Of a stretch of DNA of 64,000 bases, positions 1 to 12,000 are shown one piece after another; the first letter of the stretch is position 1; each line of letters begins with the position of its first letter. Source of the stretch: Alviniconcha marisindica (Eukaryota > Mollusca > Gastropoda > Provannidae); contig JABMCL010001927.1 of NCBI GenBank assembly GCA_018857735.1, positions 62,001-126,000 on the forward strand. The letters run 5' to 3'. The notes below the pieces were generated by a model. It saw only the letters and a list, made by a program, of their open reading frames with translations, was not told the origin of the DNA and made no database searches. The position numbers were made by a program, and so were the translations under genes.

Positions 1-43
1 AGCCCTGCTGTTACCTTCACTTACTGTGTGAAAACACTACTCT

Positions 44-103
<60 letters not shown>

Positions 104-310
104 TCAGTACTGCTATCACCTCCACTTACTGTGTGAAAACACTACTCTCATGTGTGTGTCTGTGTGAGTCAGTACTGCTGTCACCTCCACTTACTGTGTG
201 AAAACACTACTCTCATGTGTGTGTCTGTGTGTGTGTGTGTGTCTGTCTGTCTGTGGCTGTGAGTCAGTACTGCTATCAGCTCCATTTACTGTCTGAAAAC
301 ACAACTATTC
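1..310. repeat. ~65-bp tandem array with TG microsatellite
   Basis: Four degenerate copies of a unit containing CACTTACTGTGTGAAAACAC and a TG tract lie in the intron before the exon at 326. The TG run is longest at 46-91. Confidence 0.8.
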
Positions 311-325
311 TCATTTTTGTTCCAG

Positions 326-2765
326 TGGGCAAGAGGTGTTACCGTATCCACCTGCTGTGTGGTAACATCGCTACTCTGATGACAGTGCTTGAAACCATAC
401 TCCTCCGCAATGCTCCGATGCTGGGCCTGAGGTAAGGGACTTTGATGTCAGTGCTTGAAACTGTAGTCCTCCGTAACGCTCCCATGTTAGGGATGAAGTA
501 AGGGACTGTGATGTCAGTGCTTAAAACCATACTCCCTCGTAATGCTCCCATGCTGGGACTGACATAACGGTAGTGTCAAAATGAATGTTATGCCTATGAA
601 GGAGAGTTATGTCTGAGCCACACAAGGCTTTGCAATCCCTGCTTGTGACAACCTGTGGTCGGCCATGCGTTAGATCCATAGCTTGCACGCTGCGTGAGGA
701 AGCCACACGGTGCTCGTCACTCTCTTGGCACTTGACTGACCGGATGTTTATGCCAGGTCGATTCAAAATGCTGTTGCTCTGATCATGCTTTGCCTTGGAT
801 AGAGAAAATAGTCTTCTGTATGGTGATGCATTGATTCACTCTATCTTGTTGCTAGACAGGTTTTGATTTAACCTAAACTACAGTCCTTGAATAATAAATT
901 GTTCAAGTTCTTTCTCTCTCTCCCTCCCCCCCTCCTTCTGTCTCCACTCTCTCCCATCCCCTCTTAAGTATCATCTGCCCCTGCCTGCCACCCCCCCTCC
1001 CCACCCCCACCCCCCAGCCCACAACTGATGCAGTTTTGTGACCTGTGTTACGTGGATGCACAGACAAGTGGTTTTGTGGGACTGGGAATTAATGTATTTC
1101 CAGGCTTATGCGTACATTATTTTTGTGTGCCGTGTTGTGTATGTTGATATGAGCGCTCGCTCAAGTCAGTTAAACCATTTGAATCTTGAATCTTAAGCAT
1201 CAGAGCTCACTCATTGGTTTTGGAGAGGCTGGGTGGGGAAGAGGGGAGGGATGCAGGATCCACCAATCATTGTCTTTTTGTTGGCAGCAAATACGAGAGC
1301 CGTCTGCGAGTGGTGCGTGTGGCGGTGGACGGAGGGGAGAGGGTGGTAGGGGTGCGCTACCCGGAGATGCTGATCCCTGAGGTGGAGAAAACGCTGAAGG
1401 ATCAGATGGTGGTGGATAGAATGCAGCGAGTGCAGGCTGTAAGTAAAAGGCGTATTCCTTCTTTTCTTCTTCTTCTTCTTCTGGTGACTGGGCTTAAAAT
1501 ACCAGGTTACTCACTTACTTACTCTTGTTCTGGTATTCCCCCACACCCACCACACCCTTTTTCTTTTTCTCTTCAATTTCTCTTTTCCTTGTGGGGGGGG
1601 GGGGGGGGGGGGGGGGGTCAATTCTTTGTCTAGTTTATTTTGTCTTTGCATTCTTTTTTCTTTTTTTTCCTCTTTTTTTTTCTCTCCCTTTTTTTCTCTT
1701 TTTTCCTTTTTTGTAAGTAGATCAGTAACTTGGTGTCTTACACCCAGTCAACCAGTTTGATTATATCAGGGCTAGTTGTTTTTTTTGTATTGGGGTCTAA
1801 TGCTGGTGGCTTTTTTTTTTTTTGCAGAATACATTCTGTGTTTCCTCACGGCAGGTATGGAATCAAACAGCCAGTCAGTGCAGCAGCACATTGAGGGTGA
1901 AAAACGAACGATTGTCTCAGTGGTTCTTTTGCCATGTCCTCAGGTGATGGTGCACAAACAGCAGATGGCCGTTGCGAGTCAGCAGGGCGACCCTACCCTC
2001 CTGGCCCAGGTGTCAGCATCGCCATCTTCATCGCCTGCATCGTCACAAGACGCACCTTTCCTCTACAGCCAGGCCAGAGTGGAAGACGTCAGCCCTGTCG
2101 ATGCCAGGCTTCGCGCCAAAGCCCTCCGACCCCCTCTGACCATTAAAAGTTTCTTCAAACCCAAAGCTGCTTCTTCAGCTGACGCTTGTGCCAGTGAGAG
2201 CTTTGCACAGCCAGGGACGAGCTCTCAGCAGCGCGCCTCGTCATCAGAACATTCCCATGGGACGTGCAAGAGAGAGAGTAGGGAAGCCAGCAAGAAAGAG
2301 AGTGCTGACGCGAAGAGTGCGACATCAGGATCTGGAGAAGATGAGGAGGTTTGTGTTGTGTTGGACGAGTCGTGCCAGTCCAAACCCGATGTGAAAGAAG
2401 AGCGGAGAGACGTCAGCGGCAGTTCCGCGTCAGACTCTCCCAGGAAAGAAGCAAAGAGAAGAAAGGAATCCGAGAAGAGAAGCAGGGTGAACAGTTCTGG
2501 CAAAACTGCTGATCTTGTGAAAGTTGACAAGACGGACACTGATGCAAATTTCAACTCCCTAACAACAACCAAAGAAAGGAAGAGAAAAGCAGCGCAGACT
2601 TCAGTCCAACCGAAAGCAAAGCAGGCCAGGTCACAGACAGTTAAGTCTGATAACAAGACCCAGGAAGGGAAGCAGAAAAAGTGCCCAATTTGTGACATGC
2701 AGTTTGAAGCCGGCACTTGGAATGATGAGATCAATGCTCACATTGACAATTGCCTGATAGAATAA
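326..2765 (+). CDS. 3' part of a UBZ4 zinc-finger / PIP-box protein gene (5' end outside window)
   Basis: Three exons join in phase: 326-431 (ends in phase 2), 1288-1438 and 1944-2765, all with AG/GT borders. The last exon ends in TAA at 2763-2765. The product has about 34 residues beginning GKRCYRIHLL, then a charged segment beginning KYESRLRVV. The last exon encodes a long disordered Ser/Lys-rich region with a PIP-box-like TIKSFFKP (PCNA-binding type), basic stretches such as KEAKRRK and KERKRK that may be nuclear signals, and a C-terminal CPIC...HIDNC finger. That C-x2-C...H-x3-C pattern, with Asp before the last Cys, is typical of UBZ4 ubiquitin-binding fingers of DNA-damage proteins. Known proteins combining PIP and UBZ are Spartan and translesion polymerases; the upstream exons do not match either as I remember them, so I give no name. 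The frame is also open at 1776-1943, but phase continuity favours the acceptor at 1943. Confidence 0.72.
368..560 (+). repeat. Tandem triplication of an exon end and its 5' splice site
   Basis: The last ~60 bases of the exon at 326-431, including its GAGGTAAGG donor, are repeated twice downstream. The second copy keeps a donor-like AAGTAAGGG near 497; the third has decayed to CATAACG. The period is about 63 bp. Confidence 0.75.
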
Positions 2766-3660
2766 CTGGGGTGAAGACAGGACCGTGGGAGTTGTCCCAT
2801 GATGTAAAGATCAATGGCGACATTGACAACTGCCTGATAAAATAACAGCTAAATATACTGTAGGATTTGTCCAGTGATGTAAAGATCAATGCTCACATTG
2901 ACAATTGCCTGATGCAATAACTGGGGTGAAAATGACTGTGGGAGTTTTCCTGGGATGTAAAGATCAAAGCTCACGTTGGCCACTTGCTGATAGAACAATG
3001 GGTATCTGTGGGACCGTGGGATTTGTCTTGTGATGCAAAAATTAGTGCTCACTTTGACATTGACTGATGGAGTAAGCAGGGTGAATTTCAGAGTTGTCCT
3101 GTGATCAGTTCTGACAATGACAACTACTTGATAGAATAACTGGGGTGAAGACAGGACGGTGGGAGTTGTCCTGTGACATTATATGTCCTCTGACAGATAA
3201 GTGCTGACATTGACAACTGCCTGATAGAATAACGGTTGAATATACTGTGGGATTTGTCCAGTGATGTAAAGAACAGTGCTCATTTTAACAACTGCCTGAT
3301 GGAATAACTGCGGTGAAGACAGGACTGCGGGAGTTGTTCTGTGACGTAAAGATTGATGCTCATTCCCAACCCCCTAAAGAGCAGTGGGTGAATATGGGAC
3401 CGTGGGATTTGTCCGGTGATGTACAGATCAGTGCTCACTTTGACATTGACTGATAGAGTAACCAGGGTGAATATGAGAGTTATCCTGTGATCAAAGCTGA
3501 CAGTGGTGAATATGGGACTGTGGGAACTGTCCTGTGATGCAGAGATCAGTGCTGATGTTGACAAGTGCCTGATAGAGTAAGCAGGGTGAATATGGGACCA
3601 TGGGAGCTGTCCCTTGATGTAGAGTTCAATGCTGATGTTGACAGGTGCCTGATCGAATAA
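2766..3660 (+). repeat. Tandem decayed copies of the zinc-finger-and-stop end of the last exon
   Basis: After the stop codon, a unit of roughly 70-85 bp recurs about ten times. It keeps recognisable versions of AATGCTCACATTGACAA and TGCCTGATAGAATAA, which encode the final His/Cys ligands and stop, followed by a GTGGGATTTGTCC-type spacer. The copies have diverged in sequence and frame, so they read as 3' UTR or downstream repeat, not as extra fingers. Confidence 0.8.
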
Positions 3661-4040
3661 TTGCCTCTGTCTGCTGTTGTATTTCTTTCAAATACATTAC
3701 CTCAACCTAACCAATAGGAGTTGTCTCTCTTAGACCAAACACATGTATAGCTGCATTTGGGTTCCTTTAATACCGCAGTATTTTTTTACTTCCAAGTCTG
3801 CAGCAAACAAGCAAGCATTTTTGTCTTATTTTGTTTTGGGTTTAGGAGAAGCCACAATCATTTGATGCCTAGGTTACTTTTCTATGATGTCTGTGTTTCC
3901 ATACCACCAGTTGTCGGGTCACATGAAAGATGGTTGGGGGATTTTTTTTAAAGGGGACACAAAATCAAAGTCAAGATGCAAGCTGGTCTGAAAATATTTT
4001 CTGGATAAATATTTCCCTCTGCAGGCTTCATTTAGTTGCT
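3661..4040. other. Intergenic or 3' UTR, no feature recognised
   Basis: No conserved reading frame or repeat is evident here. A polyadenylation site of the upstream gene could lie here, but none is convincing. Confidence 0.5.
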
Positions 4041-4044
4041 CTGT

Positions 4045-4385
4045 CAGTAATCTGAAGCGGAACGAGGCCCAGAGAACTCATGCAGAATCAACACGCAAGG
4101 GAGTTAATTAGCACTCGAAATAAATAACACCAGGACAGCAACAAAGACCTGAGTCGCCTGCAGTAACTCTTATCTGGCATGCGTGTAAATACAAGTCCTC
4201 AAAAATGAGTAAATACAAGTCCTCAAAAATGAGGATATACCTCTGGTGGAGTTTATGTACCTTGTGTTTACATGCCTGCCAGGTGAAAGTTACTGTAGGT
4301 GATTCAGGTCTTTGTTGTTGTACTTGTGATGTGTATTTTGAGAGCTAATTAACTCCCTTGTGTGTTGATTCTGCTCTGTCAATGT
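4045..4385. mobile_element. Foldback (inverted-repeat) element, two ~160-bp arms
   Basis: The left arm starts CAGAATCAACACGCAAGGGA; the right arm ends with the near reverse complement (CTAATTAACTCCCTTGTG, then TTGATTCTG). Between them the CTGAGTCGCC/GGTGATTCAGG and CATGCGTG/CATGCCTG blocks pair as well, so the locus can fold into a long hairpin. Single arms occur at 12771-12910, 27030-27235, 55098-55265, 56185-56230, 59519-59625 and 62050-62240. No coding capacity is seen, so it looks like a non-autonomous element; superfamily unknown. Confidence 0.75.
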
Positions 4386-5640
4386 TTAGCCATCATCTTG
4401 CTGTAGTGTGAAAGGAATCACCTCTTGAGAGTTTTGAAATCTGGTAAAAAAATAAAAATTTGAACCAGGTTCAGCACTTCATAATAATGCTTCCATGCTG
4501 AGAGAACAAAGAATACAAAGCAAACCAACAAAAAACAAACCAACAAATTAAAAAAATTATTAGCATGTATTTTTCAGCAGTACTTTGTAATAGCACAGTA
4601 ATACTAGTGTGGTCTGGTCATAGATGCTTGTTAATGAAGGAATAAGTGCTAGGTTCTTTGGGTCACTCATCATTATCACTCATTTTTATCAGTACCATGA
4701 AATGCATTTTTTGTTCAGCTGATGTGTATGTGTCACTGTCTGTGAGGAAGAAAAAGAGAAAAGAAAAAAAGAAGAAGAAAAACTAGATTACAATGTGGTG
4801 TGGTAATTTAGTGTGTGCGTGAGTGAGAGAGAGAGAGCATGTGTACATTCTGTTTTTTTCTTTTCTTTTCTATTCTCTCTGTATTTTCATATAATATACT
4901 TTATCAGAAGACCTAGCTATATAAATGCAGTGGTTTTTGTTGTCATCATTTTTATTTTTTCCTCCTTTGGAAACAGAAACTAAAGTGAGCTCATTTGATT
5001 CATTTAATTTTTTTTTTATCACTCGTGGTTTTCTTTTTGTTTCAATATGTATGTTTTGGGGTTGTTGTTTTTTTGTTGTTTTTTCTTTTCTTTTTTTTAG
5101 GGAAGTTTTTACTCAATCGATGGACTGAGCGTGTGTGGTTTTATGTTTGTTTCATTACACAAATTTCATTCAGTCATCTGGAACAGATGTGTGCAGGCCT
5201 ATTTCAAATCAGTGAAAGGTGTATGTTGACCACTCTTCAAATCAGAAAGCAGGTCACCCTTTCTTTGTGTAGATTTGTATGAACACTTTAAAAGGTCACC
5301 ACACTGGATGTCTTTGTGCATCAAAGTTAAAATGCCTGTAACAGTGGGCCCTTGCAACACATGTGAGTTAACTATGCAGTTAGTCAAGCTTAATAAACGC
5401 ACTTGACCTACTAGTGAAAAAAACAGTCCTCCTTGTCCTCCTGAAAGAAATAATAATGGGTTAATTCTTACAAAGGGCTGTTCTCTAACCCGAGTTAAAC
5501 CCACTGTGCTGTAAAAACAACTCGTCACAAACACCACGTTCACACACATTTCAACAAATGGAAACTTAAGTATAGTAGTCTACCATCAAAATATCACCTA
5601 CCAAACAATATATACACACACTCACACATTTGTCCTCCTT
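4386..5640. other. Intergenic, AT-rich, no gene seen
   Basis: Poly-T and poly-A tracts and a short GA-repeat stretch near 4825. Open frames here are low-complexity and lack conserved sequence. Confidence 0.5.
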
Positions 5641-5960
5641 GGAGGACAAGGAGGAGGCAGCCACAGCACATAACACCAAGGCATGACACACTATGGCATA
5701 ACAGACCACACCAAGGCATAGCACACTATGGCATGGCACAGCACACCACAACCTGGCACAACACAGCAAGGTACAGCACACTCTGGCATGGCACAGCACA
5801 GCACATCATGGTGGGAAGGCATGGCACATGACAGCAAGGCATGGCACACTATGGCATGGCACAGCACACCATGGCACAGCACAGCACATCATGACAGCAA
5901 GGCATGGCACACTATGGCATGACACATCACAGCAAAGTGCAGTACAGCACATCATAGCAG
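5640..5960. repeat. Short-period array rich in GGCATGGCACA
   Basis: Irregular units of about 10-16 bp (GGCATGGCACAGCACACC and variants) make up larger repeats. Open frames on both strands translate to repetitive peptides and are not genes. Confidence 0.8.
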
Positions 5961-6186
5961 GACACCAAACAACACTGCCTGAGAATATAGCACTATACAA
6001 CTTTATGTGACACAGCACATGTTTTGAAGAGAAAGGATAGCCAAAGTGGGGAAGCGAACTGAGGTTGTCCACTTAGCAGCACAGCCCATGGAACTGACTG
6101 GTCAGTAAATGAAGTTAAGCAAACACATGTAACTATAGCCCACATGCCTATATATGCATGCGTGTGTGAGAGAACTCAAACTCAAT

Positions 6187-6900
6187 TTTTTTATTTTACA
6201 AGGATTGTAATTTAGGTTCAGTCAAAAACCTGTCTAATAACTAGTCCTTGCTAAGCTACTAATAAATATATATCAAATTACAGGCATTACTTATAGGCAT
6301 AATATAGGCATGAATGAGTGATTGAAACGTTATACATGAGAATTTCCACACAAAACATAGCGTGCTCACAGCGCCAGATGGGCACATGCCATACATCATT
6401 CAGTTACATATTATGAGCATACGGTGAGCATATTATGAGCAAATGAAGCAGCAGAACATCTGATCAGTTCATATGACTAGTATCGGAAAAGAAAACAGAA
6501 GCAGTCAATGCTTATCTATAAAGGTAGGGAGGGGGGGGGGGGGGAATTAAAAAAAAAAAACGGTGGGAGGGTGGAGTCGGAAGGACTGGGCGGAGTTGTA
6601 TGGGTGTATAAATAGGTCTCAAATGACCAGTCATTGCAATGGCAATCACTCGAAAACCTCAGTCTCTCTGTCTGAAAGAGACAGAGAACTGGAACTCGAG
6701 CTCTAAAGCTTTATTTTACAAGGATTGTAGTTTAGGTTCAGTCAAAACCCGTCTAACAACTATCCTTGCGAAGCTACTGATGAGTAAATATTAAATTACA
6801 GGCATAATTTATATACAAACAGGCATGAATGAGTGAGTGAAATTTGATACATGAGAATTTCCACACAAAACATAGCATGTTCACAGCGCCAGATGAGAGA
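6187..6900. repeat. ~190-bp direct repeats flanking a TATA-containing segment
   Basis: The sequences at 6187-6384 and 6706-6900 are about 85% alike by eye; both start TTTATTTTACAAGGATTGTA and run to CACAGCGCCAGATG. Between them lie a poly-G/poly-A tract at 6532-6560 and TATAAATAG near 6607. This may be a local duplication or an old long-terminal-repeat element; no element ends or target duplication could be defined. Confidence 0.6.
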
Positions 6901-7029
6901 GAGAGATTCTAGCTGTCGTTGTTAATTCTTTTCTTTTTTCTTTTTTTCCAGAAATAAACGTTTAATTAATTCTGTTAACCGACTTCCGTTCATATGCGGT
7001 AGTGCTCTACTTGTACTTTCGTTTTTATT

Positions 7030-7200
7030 TTAGGCCTCACTAAATCGTCTCCCTTGGAAGAGTTTTCCAAGATGGCGGACTGTCAGTCCTCGTGCGGCAA
7101 TGATCTGTTGCATCATTTGTAATGCAGCATTTGAAAGACTCGTTAGCATCCACTTTTCGTGACTGTCTCCTCCGTGACCAGCAACATAGGGTGCGTGTGT
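7030..7200 (+). promoter_or_regulatory. Promoter-like patch with YY1-type AAGATGGCGGAC
   Basis: AAGATGGCGGAC at 7069-7080 resembles the YY1 / initiator element at many housekeeping-gene starts, and a near-identical motif sits at the MEN1 start in this window. Its ATG opens only a 16-codon frame. A donor-like GGGTGCGTG follows near 7190. One reading is a SARS2 5' UTR exon spliced to the exon at 8920; this is inferred. Confidence 0.35.
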
Positions 7201-7234
7201 TTCAACCATTTGAAAACTTCCCCACTAATGCATA

Positions 7235-7342
7235 CTGCGTAATAATAATTAACAAGCGCTGATAGTCCACCTCCGCAGGGCACCCCAACCCGTCGCACCA
7301 GTGCCATTGCCAGACTTCCTCGATGTCAGGCGACGTATTCTG
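7235..7342 (-). other. Possible short exon on the minus strand, unassigned
   Basis: On the minus strand a pyrimidine-rich TTTTCTGCAG acceptor is followed by an open stretch with SPDIEEVWQWHWCDGLG and a GTATGC donor-like end. The Trp/Cys-rich peptide does not look like repeat translation, but I recognise no family and no partner exon. Confidence 0.2.
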
Positions 7343-7416
7343 CAGAAAACAGAAAACAACGGCAATATCCGCTTTTAGCCCCATCGGTTTGCTGTCGTCA
7401 AATGGTTTGTGGATGC

Positions 7417-7559
7417 GTGTGTGTGTGTGTGTATGCGCGCGCGCGCACGTATGTGTGTATGTGTGTGTGTGTTAGTGTGTGTATACACTGGCATGGTACG
7501 GAATGAACTGATATATTTGTGGTTATGCCAACGTAGTGCATACTTCAAGTTTATTCCGA

Positions 7560-7609
<50 letters not shown>
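7417..7609. repeat. TG and CA microsatellites
   Basis: A (TG)n/(CG)n tract lies at 7417-7484 and (CA)n at 7559-7609. The frames through them encode Cys-Val or His-Thr runs and are not genes. Confidence 0.9.
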
Positions 7610-8050
7610 TCTCATACCATCTGAGGACAGCGAACCGACGGGGCTAAAAGAGATACTGTAGAGCCAATTCCTACAATATGTAGATAATCCTAGTGTGGCA
7701 AAATCCACATTTCTTCTTCTACCATTAATGACCATCATGCGATAATCTGAGCATTACTCATTACATTAGTCAGCTATTGTAATTTTTGAGTACAGTGTTT
7801 TTTAATGGGGTGGGGGGGGGGGGGATCTTATTTTTTAATGTGGGTTTGATAAAACTCTGCAGATGTAAATGCCAAAGGAAGGAGACTATAGCTTTTGGTG
7901 GAAGCTCATTCAGTCTCTGACTACAGGGGAAGAATGCCCTATCAGTGCTTTTCACCTCTGTGTGTGTATAGATCTGTATTTGTTGGGTGTGTTACAGCAT
8001 CCTGTTTGTGGAGTAACACAGTGATTGGGGCCAGCATGGTGGTTTAGTGG

Positions 8051-8052
8051 CC

Positions 8053-8105
<53 letters not shown>
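8051..8105. repeat. (TG)n microsatellite
   Basis: About 25 uninterrupted TG units. Confidence 0.95.
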
Positions 8106-8439
8106 GAAAGAGAGAGAGAGAGCATGGAATGAATTTTATAACGTATTTGAAAACCAAAACAAAAAATTGATGAAATTTATTTGGTATACTTCATGTCTTG
8201 GCTGTCCACATATCATTTGACTGATGACATGGAACTGACAGGGATAAATGTGGATATTGCTCAGGAACTGGTACTACTCAGTCTCAGGGGCAAGTGCTCA
8301 GATAAAAAAAAAAAAAAAATGTATCTGGAAAACAGTGGAATGAAACTGAACTACAGCTCTGAACATATTAATGTAGTCTGTGTGGCTATGGACTTGCAAA
8401 ACAATACCAATTTTATGTTTTACTTTCAGGTAACGTAAA

Positions 8440-9030
8440 AATCAAAACTACAGTCTCTTCACCTTATGTACCTGTCCACAGACAAATTGTCTCAACATTG
8501 TTGTACTTACCTAGACTGCAGCAATCAGTTTCTAGAGAGCCGCTGAAAATCCTCCAGTCTAAAGGAAAGACTTTCTTGCATCCAGCACCCCCTCAACAAC
8601 ATACATACATGATGTACCTATAAAGATAGATTTTAATATATGTTCTAGGTACCACATTGAAACAACACTACTACAGTCTGATTCCTGTGCACTGGAGACA
8701 AAATACATATCTCAGAGTTTGTTCGGCTTACCTAAGCTACGACATGTGTAGAAAGCTGCAGAAAATCCTGCAGTTGGGCCAGTAGGGGAAACACTTCTTC
8801 CTTCCAGTGTCCCCACAACAACATACATTTACCTGCAAATACAGATTTTAATGTATGTTTCAGGTGGCACATTGAATATCAACACTACTGCGATCTGATA
8901 CCTGTATACCGGAGACACAATGTCTCAGAGCTTGTTCCGTTTACCTAGCCTGCAGCGGTCAGTGTGTAGAGAGCTGCAGAGACTCCTCCAGTCGAGGGCC
9001 TGTAGGGGGAAGACCTCCTCCCATCCAGCC
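8440..9030 (+). repeat. Tandem triplication of the SARS2 start-codon region
   Basis: Two decayed copies of the SARS2 first-exon start precede the real one. Counterparts of ATGTCTCAGAG lie at 8487 (TTG TCT CA) and 8707 (ATA TCT CAG AG), 433 and 213 bp upstream of the ATG at 8920. Similarity continues through the following ~130 bases, including TTACCTAGxCTGCAGC and the run before it. Only the third copy keeps ATG and a long open frame; the second stops after 14 codons. Confidence 0.8.
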
Positions 9031-12000
9031 CGCCCACATCCACTCTGCAGCCTCTGCTGCCTTCAGCATCAGCGCCTCTTGTCCACAGAGCAAGCGCCAG
9101 TACATAGAGCAAAAGCTGTGAATGCCGCAGACCCTTTGAACGATGAGAATCGGCCACCGTCAGGTCTGACAAGTGAGGTAGATTCTGTGAGGTCGTCAGC
9201 CTGGCAGCAACCTGATGCCTGGATGTCAGAGTTCCACGGACCAGCACCACAGCTGAACTGGGACTATCTGTGTAACCCTGACAACAGGGATTTTATCCGC
9301 GACAACATTGCCAACAGAAAGGGTGTGGGAGACATTGACAGAGTGGTAGGTAAAGTTGTTGTTGTTGATCGCTTTTATATAGCTCTATTCTCTGCTCTTG
9401 AGCATACTCACTGCACTCTTGTCGAATGTGATTTTGAATGAGTGATTAGCTTTTAATAGCGCGTTTTGAATACCCACCAAAGTGGTGTACTCATGACACT
9501 GTTTGGTTGTGGATGTGAGACGGATGAAATTGGAAGAGGGTGACTTTGTAGTCAGAATAGTGATGGATAGGCTACATGAAGAGGTATGACATTTTGGATT
9601 GTAGACTCTTCCGGTCCTGGGTTTGGAGAGTTGTGTGTGAAGAAATCAGGATGTGGGAATGGAATGGGAAGAAGCATCATTTCCTGTCTAAATGGAATGG
9701 GGAGAAGTATCATGGAATAGGGAGAAGTGTCATCTTATGTCAAAATGGAATGGGGAGAAGTCTCATCTCCTGTCTAAATGGAATGGGGAGAAGCATCATC
9801 TCCTGTATAAACGGAATGGGGAGAAGTATCACGGAATGGGGAGAAGTCTCATCTGTCAAAAAGGAATGGGGAGATGTATCATCTCCTGTCTAAATGGAAT
9901 GCGGAGAAGTATAAGCTCTTGTCTTCCCCTTTTGATCTTCAGCAATCTTTACAGTGTGAAGGCATGATGTGATCCCATTTGTATAATTATATTACAGCTC
10001 TATCAACGTCAGTTGCACCCAAGTCCAAAAGAAAAATCCATAGCCAAATAACATTATTTTTTGGATCAGTTTCCATCAATCAAAACAAAAACGATTTTTT
10101 TTTAAAATTTCCTGCTTGCTTCTGAAGTATTTGAAATTTCTGTGACCATACATCAGTAATCATTACAAATGGAATCACATCTTTAGTCCTTGAAAATGAA
10201 ATGGACATTTGTGTATTGCAGTTATATTTACATCAAACATATTTGACTGAGGTGACTGCTTGTGTGTAAAACTGTTCTCTCTTCACTTTGTTTTTCCACA
10301 GTGCTATTTATGGAAGCAACACCAAAGTGCACAAGCAGTGAGTATACTTGTGGTACTTATACAGTATGTGTTGTGCTACATGGTATTTGTCATATTTTAG
10401 TGAAAAACAGAACTGTTGTTTGCAGCATTCCCCGGCTAAAGAGAGAGAGAGAGAGAATATAACAAAGTCCAAGCAGGTCTTGGTTTGGAAACTTTTTACT
10501 CCAAATTTTTGCCGATCTTGGGTCTTTTTGAAGGCCAGCCCAGTCGGCTTGACTTATTCCTACAAAACATATATATATATATATATTCCCCTTTATTATT
10601 ATTATATATGCATTTGTACATTGACAAATGCATTTCATAGAGTGAAAAGATTGTGTGTGTGACCTTTTTTTCGTCTTTTTTTCACACCACATGGGCAGCC
10701 ACATGCCATCTTCAGAGGATTTCTGTCCATTTCTGGAGGGTGGATGCTGTTATACAAGGAGCTTATCATTACATTTCATGCAGCTGCTAAGCTGCCGCTG
10801 TGGGTGATGAAAAAGTGGTGTTTTTTTGCATATATATAGAAATTAGACGATAAGTTTTTAATGGAACAAATGAAATAGTGCCTGTGCTCAAATACCTGTG
10901 CTTTTTGCCTTTTTTTTCTTCTTTTTTTTAGGAAGCAGAGAAACAGTCCTTGTGGCAAGAACTGGTGTGTGAAGGACTCAGCATCCCAAACATCAGCCAC
11001 CCGGACTCTGTGAGTTTACAGTGATGCTGTTTACAAGTGTGCTTGCAATATAACTTTACATGCGGAGAGGGCTTCATCTCACTGTTCTCAGCCGGTCAGT
11101 CTGAATGGAATAGTTCTCTTACAGAAGAATCACAGTTTGTTCTTCATTCTTTCTCAGCCCCACTTGTAACATGACATGAAAGAAAGTGTTTTATTTGTTG
11201 GATGTATGTGTGTGTGCGCACACGTGCGTGCGTGCATGCGTGTGTGTATTTGTATGAAGATATAATCATGTGGGCATATATACAAGTATGTATGCATGCA
11301 TGCGTGTGTGTGTGTGTGTATTTGTATGAAGATATAATAATGTGGGCATATATATATATACATATATGTACAGGTATGTGAATTTTATCTTTACTGGTAC
11401 ACCAGAAAGGTAAGTAAATTCTTTGTAGCCCTGATAGAACCCAGTAAAATGACTGAGTTAAAAATCATCTCAAATTGTGTGCAACTTCCTTTGTAGCATA
11501 ATCTTGGCTTTTCTCACTACCTCTGTCAGTTCTTTGAAACCTTCCTTGCAAATCTTTCTCTTTAAAAAAACACTCTTTCAGTCCCATTGCCCTGAATACA
11601 GCTGTTTGTGATGTGTGTATGTGTGTGTGCAAATGTGTGTTGGTTTTTGCATTTGTAGTGTAATGGGGTGGGGGTCTGTCTGTCTCTGTGTGTGTTGTAA
11701 GCATTGAATCTTGAAAAGATGTACATTTAAGAATGTGTAAATGCTTAGGGCCTGTGCAGGTTGGGTGCTGTAAGTACCCATTTCTATTATCATCATTATT
11801 ATGATGATGTTCTGCCATGTTGTGCAGCCCATTGGGGATGAATCCAAGGCCCGCACAGTCGAAGTTCACTCTGAACGAAGAGGTACGTGAAACTGCACTC
11901 ACTTTACGCTAATAGAGGGTTCTGCACTGAGTTCCAAGCCCCACCTCCCATAGTTCCGTTCCAGCGAGCTTTCAGTCTGACCAGCATGCACTGTGTTGAC

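Noticed and set aside
1776..1943. Extension of the last exon of the first gene upstream to 1776
   Set aside because: The stretch is poly-T rich; the acceptor at 1943 joins in phase with the previous exon.
6600..6620. TATAAATAG as the promoter of SARS2
   Set aside because: It is over 2 kb from the start codon, lies between direct repeats, and SARS2-type genes usually lack a TATA box; it may belong to an old mobile element.
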